The translations under genes were made by a program, and so were the position numbers. Below are positions 1 to 8,746 of a stretch of DNA of 50,076 nucleotides, piece by piece. Source of the DNA: Sphingorhabdus sp. Lineage in GTDB: Bacteria; Pseudomonadota; Alphaproteobacteria; Sphingomonadales; Sphingomonadaceae. Under the pieces are notes generated by a model, which saw only the letters and a program-made list of their open reading frames with translations, did no database searches and had not been told where the DNA came from. Each line of letters starts with the position of its first letter. The first letter of the stretch is position 1. Location: contig JADMKQ010000007.1 in NCBI GenBank assembly GCA_015478735.1, positions 1 through 50,076 on the forward strand. Reading direction: 5' to 3'.

Positions 1-630
1 AAGCACCGGAGCCTTCTTACCAGCATCAAAAGCGGGAGTTGCCAGAGTTTTCGTCTGTGTAGGCAGGTTTGGAACCTGCTTTGCATCCACCTTGGCATCG
101 GGCTGTTCTGAACCCCGCTTAGGTGAACCTACTATCATCGTGGCTTTGGTCTGCGTTTCGTCAACTGTATTGGCATATTGGCTTGCCAGAGGTTGCAGCG
201 CCGAAACTATCTGTGTGCTGTGCGCTGGAACGGGAACAGGAGATGGCGTAGCTTCAACCTCCACATTCCCGACGGCACCATTTTCAGTGGTTGTTTTTTG
301 TGCTGAAAGCGTCAGCCCGATGGATTTCGCGGGATTGACTTCGCCGAGAGGTGCAAGCGACACATCGTCACTACCGATCAGCTGGTTCAGAAACTGCTCG
401 ACATCGGGCTTGGCGCTGTGATCCTTCAGACCATCTTTCACGCCATCCTTCAACGCACCGCTTTTCAGTGCCGCAGCGGCATTGCCGGACGCGGGGCGCG
501 TCCGGTTTTCACCGGAAAGCAGAAGGGAGCTGAACTCGTTATTGGCGGTGCGTGTTTCCATATCCGCAGGCTTTGCAGAAAGCATGCCAATTATGGAGTG
601 GGAAGCCTCCGACAATATCTTACCAATCAT
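1..630 (-). CDS. fliK: Flagellar hook-length control protein FliK, N-terminal part (runs off window)
   Basis: Minus-strand frame open from ATG at 630 (MIGKILSEASHSIIGMLSAKPADMETRTANNEFSSLLLSGE...) to the window edge; Pro/Ala/Thr-rich, directly after fliJ, as expected for FliK. Assigned mainly by synteny. Confidence 0.7.
   Translation of the reverse strand, partial: MIGKILSEASHSIIGMLSAKPADMETRTANNEFSSLLLSGENRTRPASGNAAAALKSGALKDGVKDGLKDHSAKPDVEQFLNQLIGSDDVSLAPLGEVNPAKSIGLTLSAQKTTTENGAVGNVEVEATPSPVPVPAHSTQIVSALQPLASQYANTVDETQTKATMIVGSPKRGSEQPDAKVDAKQVPNLPTQTKTLATPAFDAGKKAPVL
574..589 (-). promoter_or_regulatory. Sigma54-like element inside the 5' end of fliK
   Basis: Minus strand TGGCATG-CTTT-CTGCA; 180-220 bp downstream (transcriptionally) of the tandem palindromes in fliJ. 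Confidence 0.4.
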
Positions 631-1066
631 CGCGGCAATCCTTCCTTTTATTATTACCTATATTATACAATATGTTATGCCTGATATCCGTCTTGAATAT
701 TTCTGCTCGGCGAGCCTTTTTAAGACTGGAATGGAACAGCTTCTCGGTGCTTTCATAGGTCGTCCGGGCGGCAAGATTTTGCCGCTCTGCATGGGCAAAA
801 TCTTGCCGTGCCGTTTCTATCGATGCCTCTATCGACCGTTCCGCATCGACCAGCCTTCCTGAAAGCTCCATCCGGGCGGACAACATGTCAGCGTCCACCG
901 CCTCGACATTGCTCAAAGTCTCCGTGTGAAGCTTTTTGATCCGGCTTTTGTTATGCTCCAGAACCGCGCAGTGATTATGCGCCTTGGCCAGCGCGAGCTC
1001 CTTCAGCTTCTTTTGCGTGTCCCGCACCTTCAAAATGCGTTGCAGCCCTTTCACCTTGCGTTTCAT
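620..1066 (-). CDS. fliJ: Flagellar export protein FliJ
   Basis: 148 aa coiled-coil protein (MKRKVKGLQRILKVRDTQKKLKELALAKA...) directly downstream of fliI. Confidence 0.82.
   Translation of the reverse strand: MKRKVKGLQRILKVRDTQKKLKELALAKAHNHCAVLEHNKSRIKKLHTETLSNVEAVDADMLSARMELSGRLVDAERSIEASIETARQDFAHAERQNLAARTTYESTEKLFHSSLKKARRAEIFKTDIRHNILYNIGNNKRKDCRDDW
769..808. promoter_or_regulatory. Tandem CGGCAA-N4-TTGCCG palindromes inside fliJ (candidate activator site)
   Basis: CGGCAA-GATT-TTGCCG (769-784) and GGGCAA-AATC-TTGCCG (793-808); together a 15-bp perfect inverted repeat with a 10-nt loop. Confidence 0.5.
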
Positions 1067-2421
1067 GTCTGAAACAGACCGAATAGATCGCTGATGCTTT
1101 GCCGGAAATTGATAAGCTCACGGGGCTTTTGGCGCAGGTAATTTACCATGACCGGCCACTGGGCCAAAGCCTCGTCAATGCTCGGATCGCTCCCCGCCTG
1201 GTAAGCACCCATCAAAACAAGATCGCGGTTTGACTCGTAAATCGACCAAAGCCGCCGGAAATGCGTCTGGGCAGCATGATGATCTTCATCAATAATATCG
1301 ACCGCGACGCGGCTGATCGATTTTCCGACATCAATAGCCGGGAAAATGCCCTGCTCGGCCAGAGAGCGCGACAATATGATATGCCCGTCGGCAATCGCGC
1401 GGGCATTATCGACCACCGGATCGTCAAGATCATCGCCATCCGCAAGCACAGTGTAAATGGCTGTGATCGAACCGCCGGTCTGACTGTCATTCCCTGCTCT
1501 TTCGATCAGGCGCGGAATCAGCGACAAGGCGGAGGGCGGATAGCCCTTCATTGTCGGTGGCTCTCCCGCTGCCAGTCCGATCTCGCGCTGGGCATGGGCG
1601 ACGCGGGTCAGGCTGTCGATCACCAGCACAACCGATTTTCCCTGCGAGCGGAAATATTCTGCAATGGCCGTTGCGCGGTGAGCGGCCTTTAACCGCGAAG
1701 AGGGCGAATGGTCCGCTGGGACAGCAACCGTTATCGTCGGCACGGCATCTTTCTTTGCGTTGCGGCGGTTGACGAAATCATTTACCTCTCGCCCGCGCTC
1801 ACCGATCAGGCCTACGACGACGACATCGGCGACCACGCCGTCGAGTATCTGGTTAATCAGCATGGATTTACCCACCCCGGAACCGGCGATGATCGCAACC
1901 CGCTGCCCCTGACCAAAGGTCAGCAATCCGTTGATTGCCCTGATGCCCATATCAATCGGCTTGGACACGCTGGCGCGGCGCATGACATTGCCTTCCAGTC
2001 CGGATAGCGGCACGGTGTCGGTCGTCAATATCGGGCCTTTGCCGTCAATCGGTTCCCCCATCGGGCCAATGATCCTGCCAAAAAGTGCGTCTCCGACAGC
2101 GGCTTCGTTCGATTTTGCATAAGGCAGCACCGGACTTCCGCTTCTTAGCGGCGCATCCTGCACCATCGGAATCATGAGTGTGCGTGAACCTTTGAAGCCC
2201 ACCACTTCGGCGGTGATCTCCCGCCCGTCGGTGGCAATCACCCGGCCGGAATAACCCAGAGGATAGGGAAAGCCAGTGACCTCCAGCATGCCATTATCAT
2301 GCGCGGAAAGTTTGCCGACATGGCGCGGCTCGTTACTGATATGTTCAATACGCGCCAAAAGACCCTGTATGCCTTTGCCGCTCACAGGGTCGGAGACGAA
2401 ACCATTTGTCGCTTCCGTCAT
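1063..2421 (-). CDS. fliI: Flagellum-specific ATP synthase FliI
   Basis: 452 aa; Walker A region GQRVAIIAGSGVGKSML, GLIGERGREVNDF, SLTRVAHAQREIGLAAGEPP typical of FliI/T3SS ATPases. Confidence 0.97.
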   Translation of the reverse strand: MTEATNGFVSDPVSGKGIQGLLARIEHISNEPRHVGKLSAHDNGMLEVTGFPYPLGYSGRVIATDGREITAEVVGFKGSRTLMIPMVQDAPLRSGSPVLPYAKSNEAAVGDALFGRIIGPMGEPIDGKGPILTTDTVPLSGLEGNVMRRASVSKPIDMGIRAINGLLTFGQGQRVAIIAGSGVGKSMLINQILDGVVADVVVVGLIGERGREVNDFVNRRNAKKDAVPTITVAVPADHSPSSRLKAAHRATAIAEYFRSQGKSVVLVIDSLTRVAHAQREIGLAAGEPPTMKGYPPSALSLIPRLIERAGNDSQTGGSITAIYTVLADGDDLDDPVVDNARAIADGHIILSRSLAEQGIFPAIDVGKSISRVAVDIIDEDHHAAQTHFRRLWSIYESNRDLVLMGAYQAGSDPSIDEALAQWPVMVNYLRQKPRELINFRQSISDLFGLFQT

Positions 2422-3152
2422 GGCTGCTGCCCGGCATCATCGGGTTGCTCGCTGCTGAATTCGTCGATCAGGGCACGCAATTCTTCCAGCACGGTTTCGG
2501 ACCCTCTTTCGATCCAGCCGCCGGCGTGGCTTAGTTTCAGATTGCCGCGAAGCATGGACGGATCGGCGCGCAACGGGACTTTGCACAAATCCCGGTCGAT
2601 CAGTTTCAGATCATCGGGATGCAGGATCAGGCTCGCGCCCTTCTGGTCCTGATCAATCCTGTCGGCCAGTTGCACTGCCCAGGCCTGCAACAAGAGCGGA
2701 TCAGGCATAGCAAGTTCGGAACAGCGGCGGAAAAGCGATTCAATCGCATTGAGGATTAGCGAAAAGCTGCCCGTGGAATAAAGGTCGTTCACATGGCGTA
2801 TAGCATCGGCCAGCACCAACGCGGCCTGACCGTCAGCGGCTCTTTCTTCGGCCAATGCTGCTTGCCCGTCTTCCCAGCCTTTGCGATAAGCCACTTCAAA
2901 AATATCCGGCTCCAGATCGGGCGTTGGCATGGTGGGTTCAGGGGCAGCGGCAGGTTTATCAAAACTTTGGAACTGGTGCCCGGAATGTGAGCCTGCATCC
3001 GCCGACAGATTTCCGAACCATGCGGAAAACTCTTTCTGCTCCACCGGCATACGCCAGAGCGGTGCAACATCGGCATGGGCGCTATCGGCCCTCTCATCCG
3101 GGAACGTCTCGTGAAGATTTTGCTCGATATAGAGGTCAGACATAATCGGCAC
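2418..3152 (-). CDS. fliH: Flagellar assembly protein FliH
   Basis: 244 aa between fliG and fliI; C-terminal FliH-like segment (LILHPDDLKLIDRDL...). An internal start at ~3143 (MSDLYIEQN) is possible. Confidence 0.8.
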   Translation of the reverse strand: MPIMSDLYIEQNLHETFPDERADSAHADVAPLWRMPVEQKEFSAWFGNLSADAGSHSGHQFQSFDKPAAAPEPTMPTPDLEPDIFEVAYRKGWEDGQAALAEERAADGQAALVLADAIRHVNDLYSTGSFSLILNAIESLFRRCSELAMPDPLLLQAWAVQLADRIDQDQKGASLILHPDDLKLIDRDLCKVPLRADPSMLRGNLKLSHAGGWIERGSETVLEELRALIDEFSSEQPDDAGQQP

Positions 3153-4194
3153 CGCCAGTCGTCATGCTGATTTCGCCATTGTCGATCATTATCTTGGCAA
3201 TCTCGATAACGCCTCTTTGTGCGCTGATGACCGCTTCCATGGGCTGCGGCGGAGTTTCGTCCATTTCATCCTGTATAGTTTCGGCAGCGCGCTGAGACAT
3301 GGCAGCGAAGATTTTCGCTTTCAATGCGCTTGGTGCGCCGCGCAAGGCGGGAACCAGTATGGCATTATCAACCTTGCGGACGACGGTGCCGATATCTTTG
3401 CTCGACAGGTTCATCAGGTCGGCGAAGACGAACATTTCATCCTCGATCTGGCGGCCGATCTGCCGGTTGCGCTTGGCCAGTCCTTTGAGGACCATCTGGC
3501 TCATCTGCTTCGGCAGGTTGTTCACGATAGAGGCGCTCTCCATCACACCGCCAATTTCCATGGGCGGGATAATCTCTTCCGCTGACGGTCCGTTATCTTC
3601 GAGCAACGCATGGATCTGGGCCAGCGCGTGGGCGCTCACCGGTGCCAGGGTCGCGACCCGGTAAATCAGCTCTTCCTGCAATTCAGGCCGCACAAGCTGT
3701 AACATCTCTGCCGCCGCTTCCGGTGTCATAAAAGAAATCAGGACGGCAGCAATTTGCGGCGGTTCGTTTTGTACCAGCTCGGCAATATCCCTGGCCGAAA
3801 TCCATTTCAGCAAGCTCGCGATATTGCTTGGCCGTTTGGGCGCAAAGCGGTTCATCATATTTTCCGCTCGTGGGGTGCCAAGCGCTTGCCGGAAAACCCG
3901 CCCTACTTTCTCGTCGGACTTATAAGCCAAAGTCGTCTGGGTTTTGACCAACTGCAAAAAGCGGTTCAGCGACCCTTCAATTTGCACAGCATCGACATCG
4001 GCAACGCTGAACATCGCCTCGCCCAGCATTTCCGCTTCTTCTGGTTCAAGCCGTTCGAGTATTTTCGCGGCTTCTTCATCATCGAATAGCAGCATCAGGA
4101 TCGCGGCGGTTTGCTTGCCGGTCATCAATTCGAGTTGCTGGTCATTTTCGTTGACGTTCTTACCGTCTTTCATCGCCGCCTCAGCCATTAGCAT
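3136..4194 (-). CDS. fliG: Flagellar motor switch protein FliG
   Basis: 352 aa; LMTGKQTAAILMLLFDDEEAAKILERLEPEEAEMLGEAM and EEIIPPMEIGG...VMESASIVNNLPK are FliG-like. Confidence 0.96.
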   Translation of the reverse strand: MLMAEAAMKDGKNVNENDQQLELMTGKQTAAILMLLFDDEEAAKILERLEPEEAEMLGEAMFSVADVDAVQIEGSLNRFLQLVKTQTTLAYKSDEKVGRVFRQALGTPRAENMMNRFAPKRPSNIASLLKWISARDIAELVQNEPPQIAAVLISFMTPEAAAEMLQLVRPELQEELIYRVATLAPVSAHALAQIHALLEDNGPSAEEIIPPMEIGGVMESASIVNNLPKQMSQMVLKGLAKRNRQIGRQIEDEMFVFADLMNLSSKDIGTVVRKVDNAILVPALRGAPSALKAKIFAAMSQRAAETIQDEMDETPPQPMEAVISAQRGVIEIAKIMIDNGEISMTTGGADYV

Positions 4195-5932
4195 CCTCCA
4201 GCGTGTCCGCTTCTTTCAAAAGTTCTTTCACCACCAGCGCAGCATGGTCTGGATTCTGCCTGACAAAATTCTGGGTCAGCAAAGCTCGTTCCTGGTAACT
4301 GGGCGCTGCCTGGATCATGTCGATCGTGACAGGTGCTTCATCCAGCCGCGCCGGTGCAGCAGTGTCATCCTGCCCCTCGCCGTCCTGTGCGCCTTCACCA
4401 AGCAAGCCGCCATTGAGCGATTTCAGCTCTCCGCCGGTCATAAGACTGCCAGCCACCATATCGGTTTTCCGGCTCTTTTCAGCGTTCAGCCACTTTTTCA
4501 GTATCGGCCGGGCGATGACAAAGATGATGAGCAAGGCGACGACAAGCGCGGTCAGATTGCGGCTCACTATTCCGAACCAGGGGGTTTCATACCATGGTTC
4601 TTCGACAGCTTTTTCAGTCACCGGGCGAAATTGCCGTGCCGAAACCGCAATCTGGTCACCGCGTTCTGCGTTAAATCCAACCGAGCCCTTGATAAGATTT
4701 TCGATTTCCTGGATCTCTTTGGGTGACTTGGCGTTTTTCAACACTTTGTCATCAATCGCCACTGCAACCGACAGGCGCGAAACCTGCCCCGTTGCCTGGT
4801 TGATAACCGCTATTTCGCGGGCCAGTTCAAAATTGCGCTTATATTCTTCGCTGGTTTTTGTCGCGTCGGTCTGGACATTTCCTTGTTCTTCAAGCCCTTC
4901 GGCCTGATCCTCAAACTCCGCAGCAGCGGGTGGGCGGTTGGACAAAGCGCCCGGTATTCCGCCCGGTTGCGGACCACCTGCCGGTTCTTCTGAGCGCATA
5001 CCCTGTTCAGAGCGCAGGACCGAACCGTCGGTGGGATAGGTTTCGCTGGTCGCCTGTTTCTCGTCAAAGTTCACATCGGCGGTGACTTCGGCAACAAAAT
5101 TTCCGGCACCGACTATCGGCGTCAACAGGCTTGCCAGAGACTGGCGATAGCGGTCTTCTATAGCCGCTTTAATCTTTAACTGCGTGTCATTGATGCGCGC
5201 GCCATCGTCTTCGCGGCGCGAAAGCAGTCTGCCGTCCTGATCGACGACCGAAATATTCTCGGTGGAGAGGCCGGGCACAGAGCTTGCGACCAGGTTTAAT
5301 ATGGCCTGTGTTTGCTTCTCGTCCAGTTGGGTGGAGCCGGTCAGTTGTAAAATGACAGACGCTGCCGGTTCATTCCGTTCGCGCAGGAAAATGCTGGGCT
5401 GTTCAACGGCGAGATGCACTCTTGCAGACAAGACATTATCCAGCGCCTCGATTGAGCGCGCCAGATCCATTTCGCGTGAAAGCTTCAGTTTTTCCGATTC
5501 AACCGCACGGCTCGCGCCCATTGGCATGCTTGATATTATGCTGTCGCTGCTGGGGGCAGAACGCGGAAGCCCCTGCCCTGCCAGTTCGATCTTGGCGGTG
5601 TGGTAATCCGCTTCCGCGACCATCAGAGTGCCTGTCGAATGATCGACCTCATAAGGGATGTTCGCGCTTTGAAGCGCCTGCATCACTGCTGATTTATCAC
5701 CGTCGGGCAATCCGCGGAACAAGTCACGCTGGTCCGGTTCACGCAGGACCAGCCACGCGGACAGAGCCGCAATGACCACGGCGGAAAGAATGATCAGCGG
5801 CATTGCCCGCGCAATGGCGGGCTGCTGAGTGAAGGATTTGATCGAACCCAATATACCGCCTGCTCCGGGCGCATTTGCACCCGCCCCGGTGAGCGGCACG
5901 AGATTCTGGTTTATGGTTGCTTCCTGGGCCAT
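4181..5932 (-). CDS. fliF: Flagellar MS-ring protein FliF
   Basis: 583 aa; FRGLPDGDKSAVMQALQSANIPYEVD, LSREMDLARSIEALDNVLSARVHLA, C-terminal TM and FliG-binding tail. Confidence 0.97.
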   Translation of the reverse strand: MAQEATINQNLVPLTGAGANAPGAGGILGSIKSFTQQPAIARAMPLIILSAVVIAALSAWLVLREPDQRDLFRGLPDGDKSAVMQALQSANIPYEVDHSTGTLMVAEADYHTAKIELAGQGLPRSAPSSDSIISSMPMGASRAVESEKLKLSREMDLARSIEALDNVLSARVHLAVEQPSIFLRERNEPAASVILQLTGSTQLDEKQTQAILNLVASSVPGLSTENISVVDQDGRLLSRREDDGARINDTQLKIKAAIEDRYRQSLASLLTPIVGAGNFVAEVTADVNFDEKQATSETYPTDGSVLRSEQGMRSEEPAGGPQPGGIPGALSNRPPAAAEFEDQAEGLEEQGNVQTDATKTSEEYKRNFELAREIAVINQATGQVSRLSVAVAIDDKVLKNAKSPKEIQEIENLIKGSVGFNAERGDQIAVSARQFRPVTEKAVEEPWYETPWFGIVSRNLTALVVALLIIFVIARPILKKWLNAEKSRKTDMVAGSLMTGGELKSLNGGLLGEGAQDGEGQDDTAAPARLDEAPVTIDMIQAAPSYQERALLTQNFVRQNPDHAALVVKELLKEADTLEDANG

Positions 5933-5933
5933 A

Positions 5934-6326
5934 TTATACCGGCATGTTCATGATGTCCTTGTAGGCGGACAGAAGCTTGTTCCGTGCCTGCAAGGTGGAT
6001 TCAAAGCCGATCGAGGCTTTATGTTTGGACAGCATGACCGCCGCGACATCATTGGTTTCACCCATCTGATAGGCTGTCATATTGTCTTTCGCTGTGACCT
6101 GAAGCCTGTTCACTTCCTGAATGGCGTCGGTGAGCTGCGCGGCAAATGCCCCGCCGGGAGCGCCAGAACTTTCTACGCCACCTATGCCGGAAGTCTTGCC
6201 GGTTTGCGGCCCCTGACCAATGCCGGACAGATTTGCCGATTTGCTAGCAATATCCTGCAGCGCATTATTCTGGTTCAGGATCGCATTGCGCGCCGCCATC
6301 AGGCTGTTCATATTAACGGAAGACAT
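5934..6326 (-). CDS. fliE: Flagellar hook-basal body complex protein FliE
   Basis: 130 aa; FAAQLTDAIQEVNRLQVTAKDNMTAYQMGETNDVAAVMLSKHKASIGFESTLQARNKLLSAYKDIMNMPV is the FliE C-terminus. Confidence 0.95.
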   Translation of the reverse strand: MSSVNMNSLMAARNAILNQNNALQDIASKSANLSGIGQGPQTGKTSGIGGVESSGAPGGAFAAQLTDAIQEVNRLQVTAKDNMTAYQMGETNDVAAVMLSKHKASIGFESTLQARNKLLSAYKDIMNMPV

Positions 6327-6340
6327 AATCTATCTCCTGC

Positions 6341-7549
6341 TCACGCCGCGAGCGCACGCATATCGGCCATCCGATAGCGTAACGTGCGTTCCGAAATGCC
6401 AAGTTCTTTGGCAGCTTCGCGGCGGTTGCCGTTGGTTTGTTCAAGGGTTTTGGTGATCGCGTCATATTCAACGCTCTTGGAAATGGACTGCAGGTCGCGT
6501 CCGCGCAGGAACCGTGCCGAGCTGCCAGGTTGAACCACATCCTGCTTCGGACCGGAGGACAGGCTTTCGCCAGAGAACATAAGGTCCCTGGCTTCGATAC
6601 GATCGCCATCACACATGACGAGAGCACGCTGGAGCACATTGGCAAGCTCGCGAACGTTACCTGGCCAGTGATGCGCTTTTAACCGCTCGATGCAGCATTG
6701 CGACAAAGAGACAAATTTATCCTGCCCTTTCTGGAAGTCCATCATCATGAAAGCGGAGATGGCGACAATATCGGCGGGGCGGGAAGCAAGTGGCTCCAGC
6801 TCAACCGGCATGACATTCAAACGCCAGTAAAGGTCTTCACGAAATGTGCCGGCTTTGACTTCTTCGGCAAAGTTGCGGTTGGCAGCGCAAATGATGCGAA
6901 CATCGATTTTTTCATGGCGCGTTGCACCGACGGGGAGGATTTCACCTTCTTGCAGCACGCGGAGCAGCTTTGACTGGCTCTCCAGAGGCATCTCGGTAAT
7001 CTCGTCGAGGAATATCGTGCCACCGTCCGCTTCCTTGAACAGGCCAATGGCGCTGGCATAGGCTCCGGTAAAGGCACCTTTCTTGTGACCGAACAGGATA
7101 GATTCAATCATCGTTTCGGTGATCGCCGCACAGTTTACGGTGACAAGCTGTTTATCAGCACGCGCGCTATTCTCGTGAATATAGCGCGCCACGCCTTCCT
7201 TGCCTGTGCCGGTCTGGCCGGTAATCATGACATTGGCGTCGCTACGCGCCACGCGGGCAGCATATTTATAAAGGGCTATGGACTTGGGGTCTGCAAAAGC
7301 AGGCCCCCTGCCCCCACGCATGGATTCGATGATGCACGACAGACCAAATAACTTGTCGGCCTCGCCAAATTCAATGCGCGGGGGTTGGCTGAGGGTAGCC
7401 GGAACAAAACGAAATGGCCCGTCGCGATAGATGACGACGGGGTCTTTTGGCGATGATGCTTCGGAGTGGAGGGGTTCAACACTCGCCAGCATATCAACAA
7501 ACTCTGGGAACCTAGAGACCAGGCTAGATTTTAATGTATTGTTGACCAT
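6341..7549 (-). CDS. Sigma54-dependent flagellar transcriptional activator (FlbD/FleQ-like AAA+ and Fis HTH, no recognisable receiver domain)
   Basis: Walker A GQTGTGKE, sigma54-contact loop GAFTGA, GGTIFLDEITEMP, C-terminal Fis-type HTH NGNRREAAKELGISERTLRYRM; adjacent to fliE and flagellin. Confidence 0.95.
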   Translation of the reverse strand: MVNNTLKSSLVSRFPEFVDMLASVEPLHSEASSPKDPVVIYRDGPFRFVPATLSQPPRIEFGEADKLFGLSCIIESMRGGRGPAFADPKSIALYKYAARVARSDANVMITGQTGTGKEGVARYIHENSARADKQLVTVNCAAITETMIESILFGHKKGAFTGAYASAIGLFKEADGGTIFLDEITEMPLESQSKLLRVLQEGEILPVGATRHEKIDVRIICAANRNFAEEVKAGTFREDLYWRLNVMPVELEPLASRPADIVAISAFMMMDFQKGQDKFVSLSQCCIERLKAHHWPGNVRELANVLQRALVMCDGDRIEARDLMFSGESLSSGPKQDVVQPGSSARFLRGRDLQSISKSVEYDAITKTLEQTNGNRREAAKELGISERTLRYRMADMRALAA

Positions 7550-7617
7550 CTTTTTCCCTCACGTTTCATTCGGAACACGGGATCGATACTCTGCGCTCCC
7601 ACGTCCGTCCGACACAT

Positions 7618-7633
7618 CGCAATCCGCATGCCA
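7618..7633 (-). promoter_or_regulatory. Sigma54-like -24/-12 promoter upstream of the activator-fliE...K operon
   Basis: Minus strand TGGCATG-CGGA-TTGCG, one mismatch to TGGCACG-N4-TTGC; 69 nt upstream of the CDS start at 7549. Confidence 0.7.
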
Positions 7634-7675
7634 GTTTCGCAAACTGGCTGAAACGCGCCATATTTTAACGATGAG

Positions 7676-7743
7676 CTGTCGGTTTCCCGACAGGAATGTC
7701 GGAAACCGGACAGTCATTTTCGGTCCCTGTCGGAGAACCGACA
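7676..7743. promoter_or_regulatory. Array of three TGTCGG-N3/4-CCGACA palindromes between the activator gene and flagellin
   Basis: CTGTCGG-tttc-CCGACAG (7676-7693), TGTCGG-aaa-CCGGACA (7697-7712), TGTCGG-agaa-CCGACA (7728-7743). Confidence 0.65.
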
Positions 7744-7770
7744 TTTTTTTGATTAATTATTTTCAGGCCC

Positions 7771-7778
7771 GCCGTTAA
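7771..7778 (+). promoter_or_regulatory. Possible sigma28 -10 element for flagellin
   Basis: GCCGTTAA versus GCCGATAA consensus; the -35 region (ATTAATTA) is a poor match; about 73 nt upstream of the flagellin ATG. Confidence 0.4.
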
Positions 7779-7851
7779 CTCCAATGAGGCCGCTTCAAGG
7801 GACGAAGTGACCCACTACAAACGACCATGTATTTGTGAAAAGGATGTCACT

Positions 7852-8667
7852 ATGACTGTAATAGGAACTAACGTAACGGCCCTGCGTACCAGCTATGCTT
7901 CTAACCAGGCTGAAATGGGTCTTGCACGTTCGATCGAGCGCCTCTCGACCGGTAGCCGTATCAACTCCGCAGCGGATGATGCCGCCGGTAACGCCATCGC
8001 AACCCGTATGACCTCGGAAGTGCGCGGCCTGAACATGGCGATCCGCAATGCAAATGACGGTATTTCTCTCGCCCAGACCGCAGAAGGCGGCATGAACGAA
8101 ATCACAACCATGTTGCAGCGTATGCGTGAGCTGTCTGTTCAGTCTGCCAACGGCACGCTTTCCGACAGCGACCGGGAAAACCTTCAGACCGAAGTTACCG
8201 CTTTGATCGCCCAGGTTGGTGATGTTGCAACACGGACGACTTTCAACGAAGTGTCATTGCTTGACGGCACCAACGCGACAATCAACATCCAGACCGGCAG
8301 CAGCGCAAACCAGACCGTAGTCATTACACTGGAAGATGTCAGTGCCGCGACACTTGGCGTTGATGCGCTGGATATCAGCACCGAAGCTGGTGCAACAGCT
8401 GCGTTGACTGCTCTGGATACCGCTCTGGATACAGTGACCACGGGTCAGGCAAATCTGGGTGCATCACAGAACCGTTTGGAAGCCACGATCTCCAACCTGT
8501 CCGACCGCGTAGCCAACACCATGGAATCGCGTTCGCGCATCATGGATGTCGATTTCTCGGCTGAAACCACTGAACTGGCGAAAAACCAGATCCTGAGCCA
8601 GGCTTCTACCGCTATGCTCGCGCAGGCTAACCAGTCACAGCAATCGGTGTTGAGCCTGCTCCGCTAA
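7852..8667 (+). CDS. fliC: Flagellin
   Basis: ORF 7807..8667; most likely start is [18 protein letters not shown] at 7852. N-terminal [23 protein letters not shown] and C-terminal [25 protein letters not shown] are classic flagellin. Confidence 0.97.
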   Translation: MTVIGTNVTALRTSYASNQAEMGLARSIERLSTGSRINSAADDAAGNAIATRMTSEVRGLNMAIRNANDGISLAQTAEGGMNEITTMLQRMRELSVQSANGTLSDSDRENLQTEVTALIAQVGDVATRTTFNEVSLLDGTNATINIQTGSSANQTVVITLEDVSAATLGVDALDISTEAGATAALTALDTALDTVTTGQANLGASQNRLEATISNLSDRVANTMESRSRIMDVDFSAETTELAKNQILSQASTAMLAQANQSQQSVLSLLR

Positions 8668-8690
8668 GACGGGTCATTACCGATATGAAG

Positions 8691-8724
8691 AGCCTCTTCC
8701 CGAAAGGGAGGAGGCTTTTTCTTT
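8691..8724 (+). terminator. Rho-independent terminator of flagellin
   Basis: AGCCTCTTCCC-gaaa-GGGAGGAGGCT then TTTTTCTTT, 24 nt after the flagellin stop. Confidence 0.9.
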
Positions 8725-8746
8725 GGTGAGGATGATGCGTAATAAA

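Noticed and set aside
92-862. Several plus-strand ORFs (92..421, 351..533, 418..684, 482..862)
   Set aside because: Antisense shadows of fliK and fliJ; no family resemblance and overlapping each other.
7641-7656. Plus-strand TGGCTGAAACGCGCC as a sigma54 promoter for flagellin
   Set aside because: The -12 GC is out of register and the TTGC is missing; a sigma28 -10-like GCCGTTAA nearer the gene fits better.
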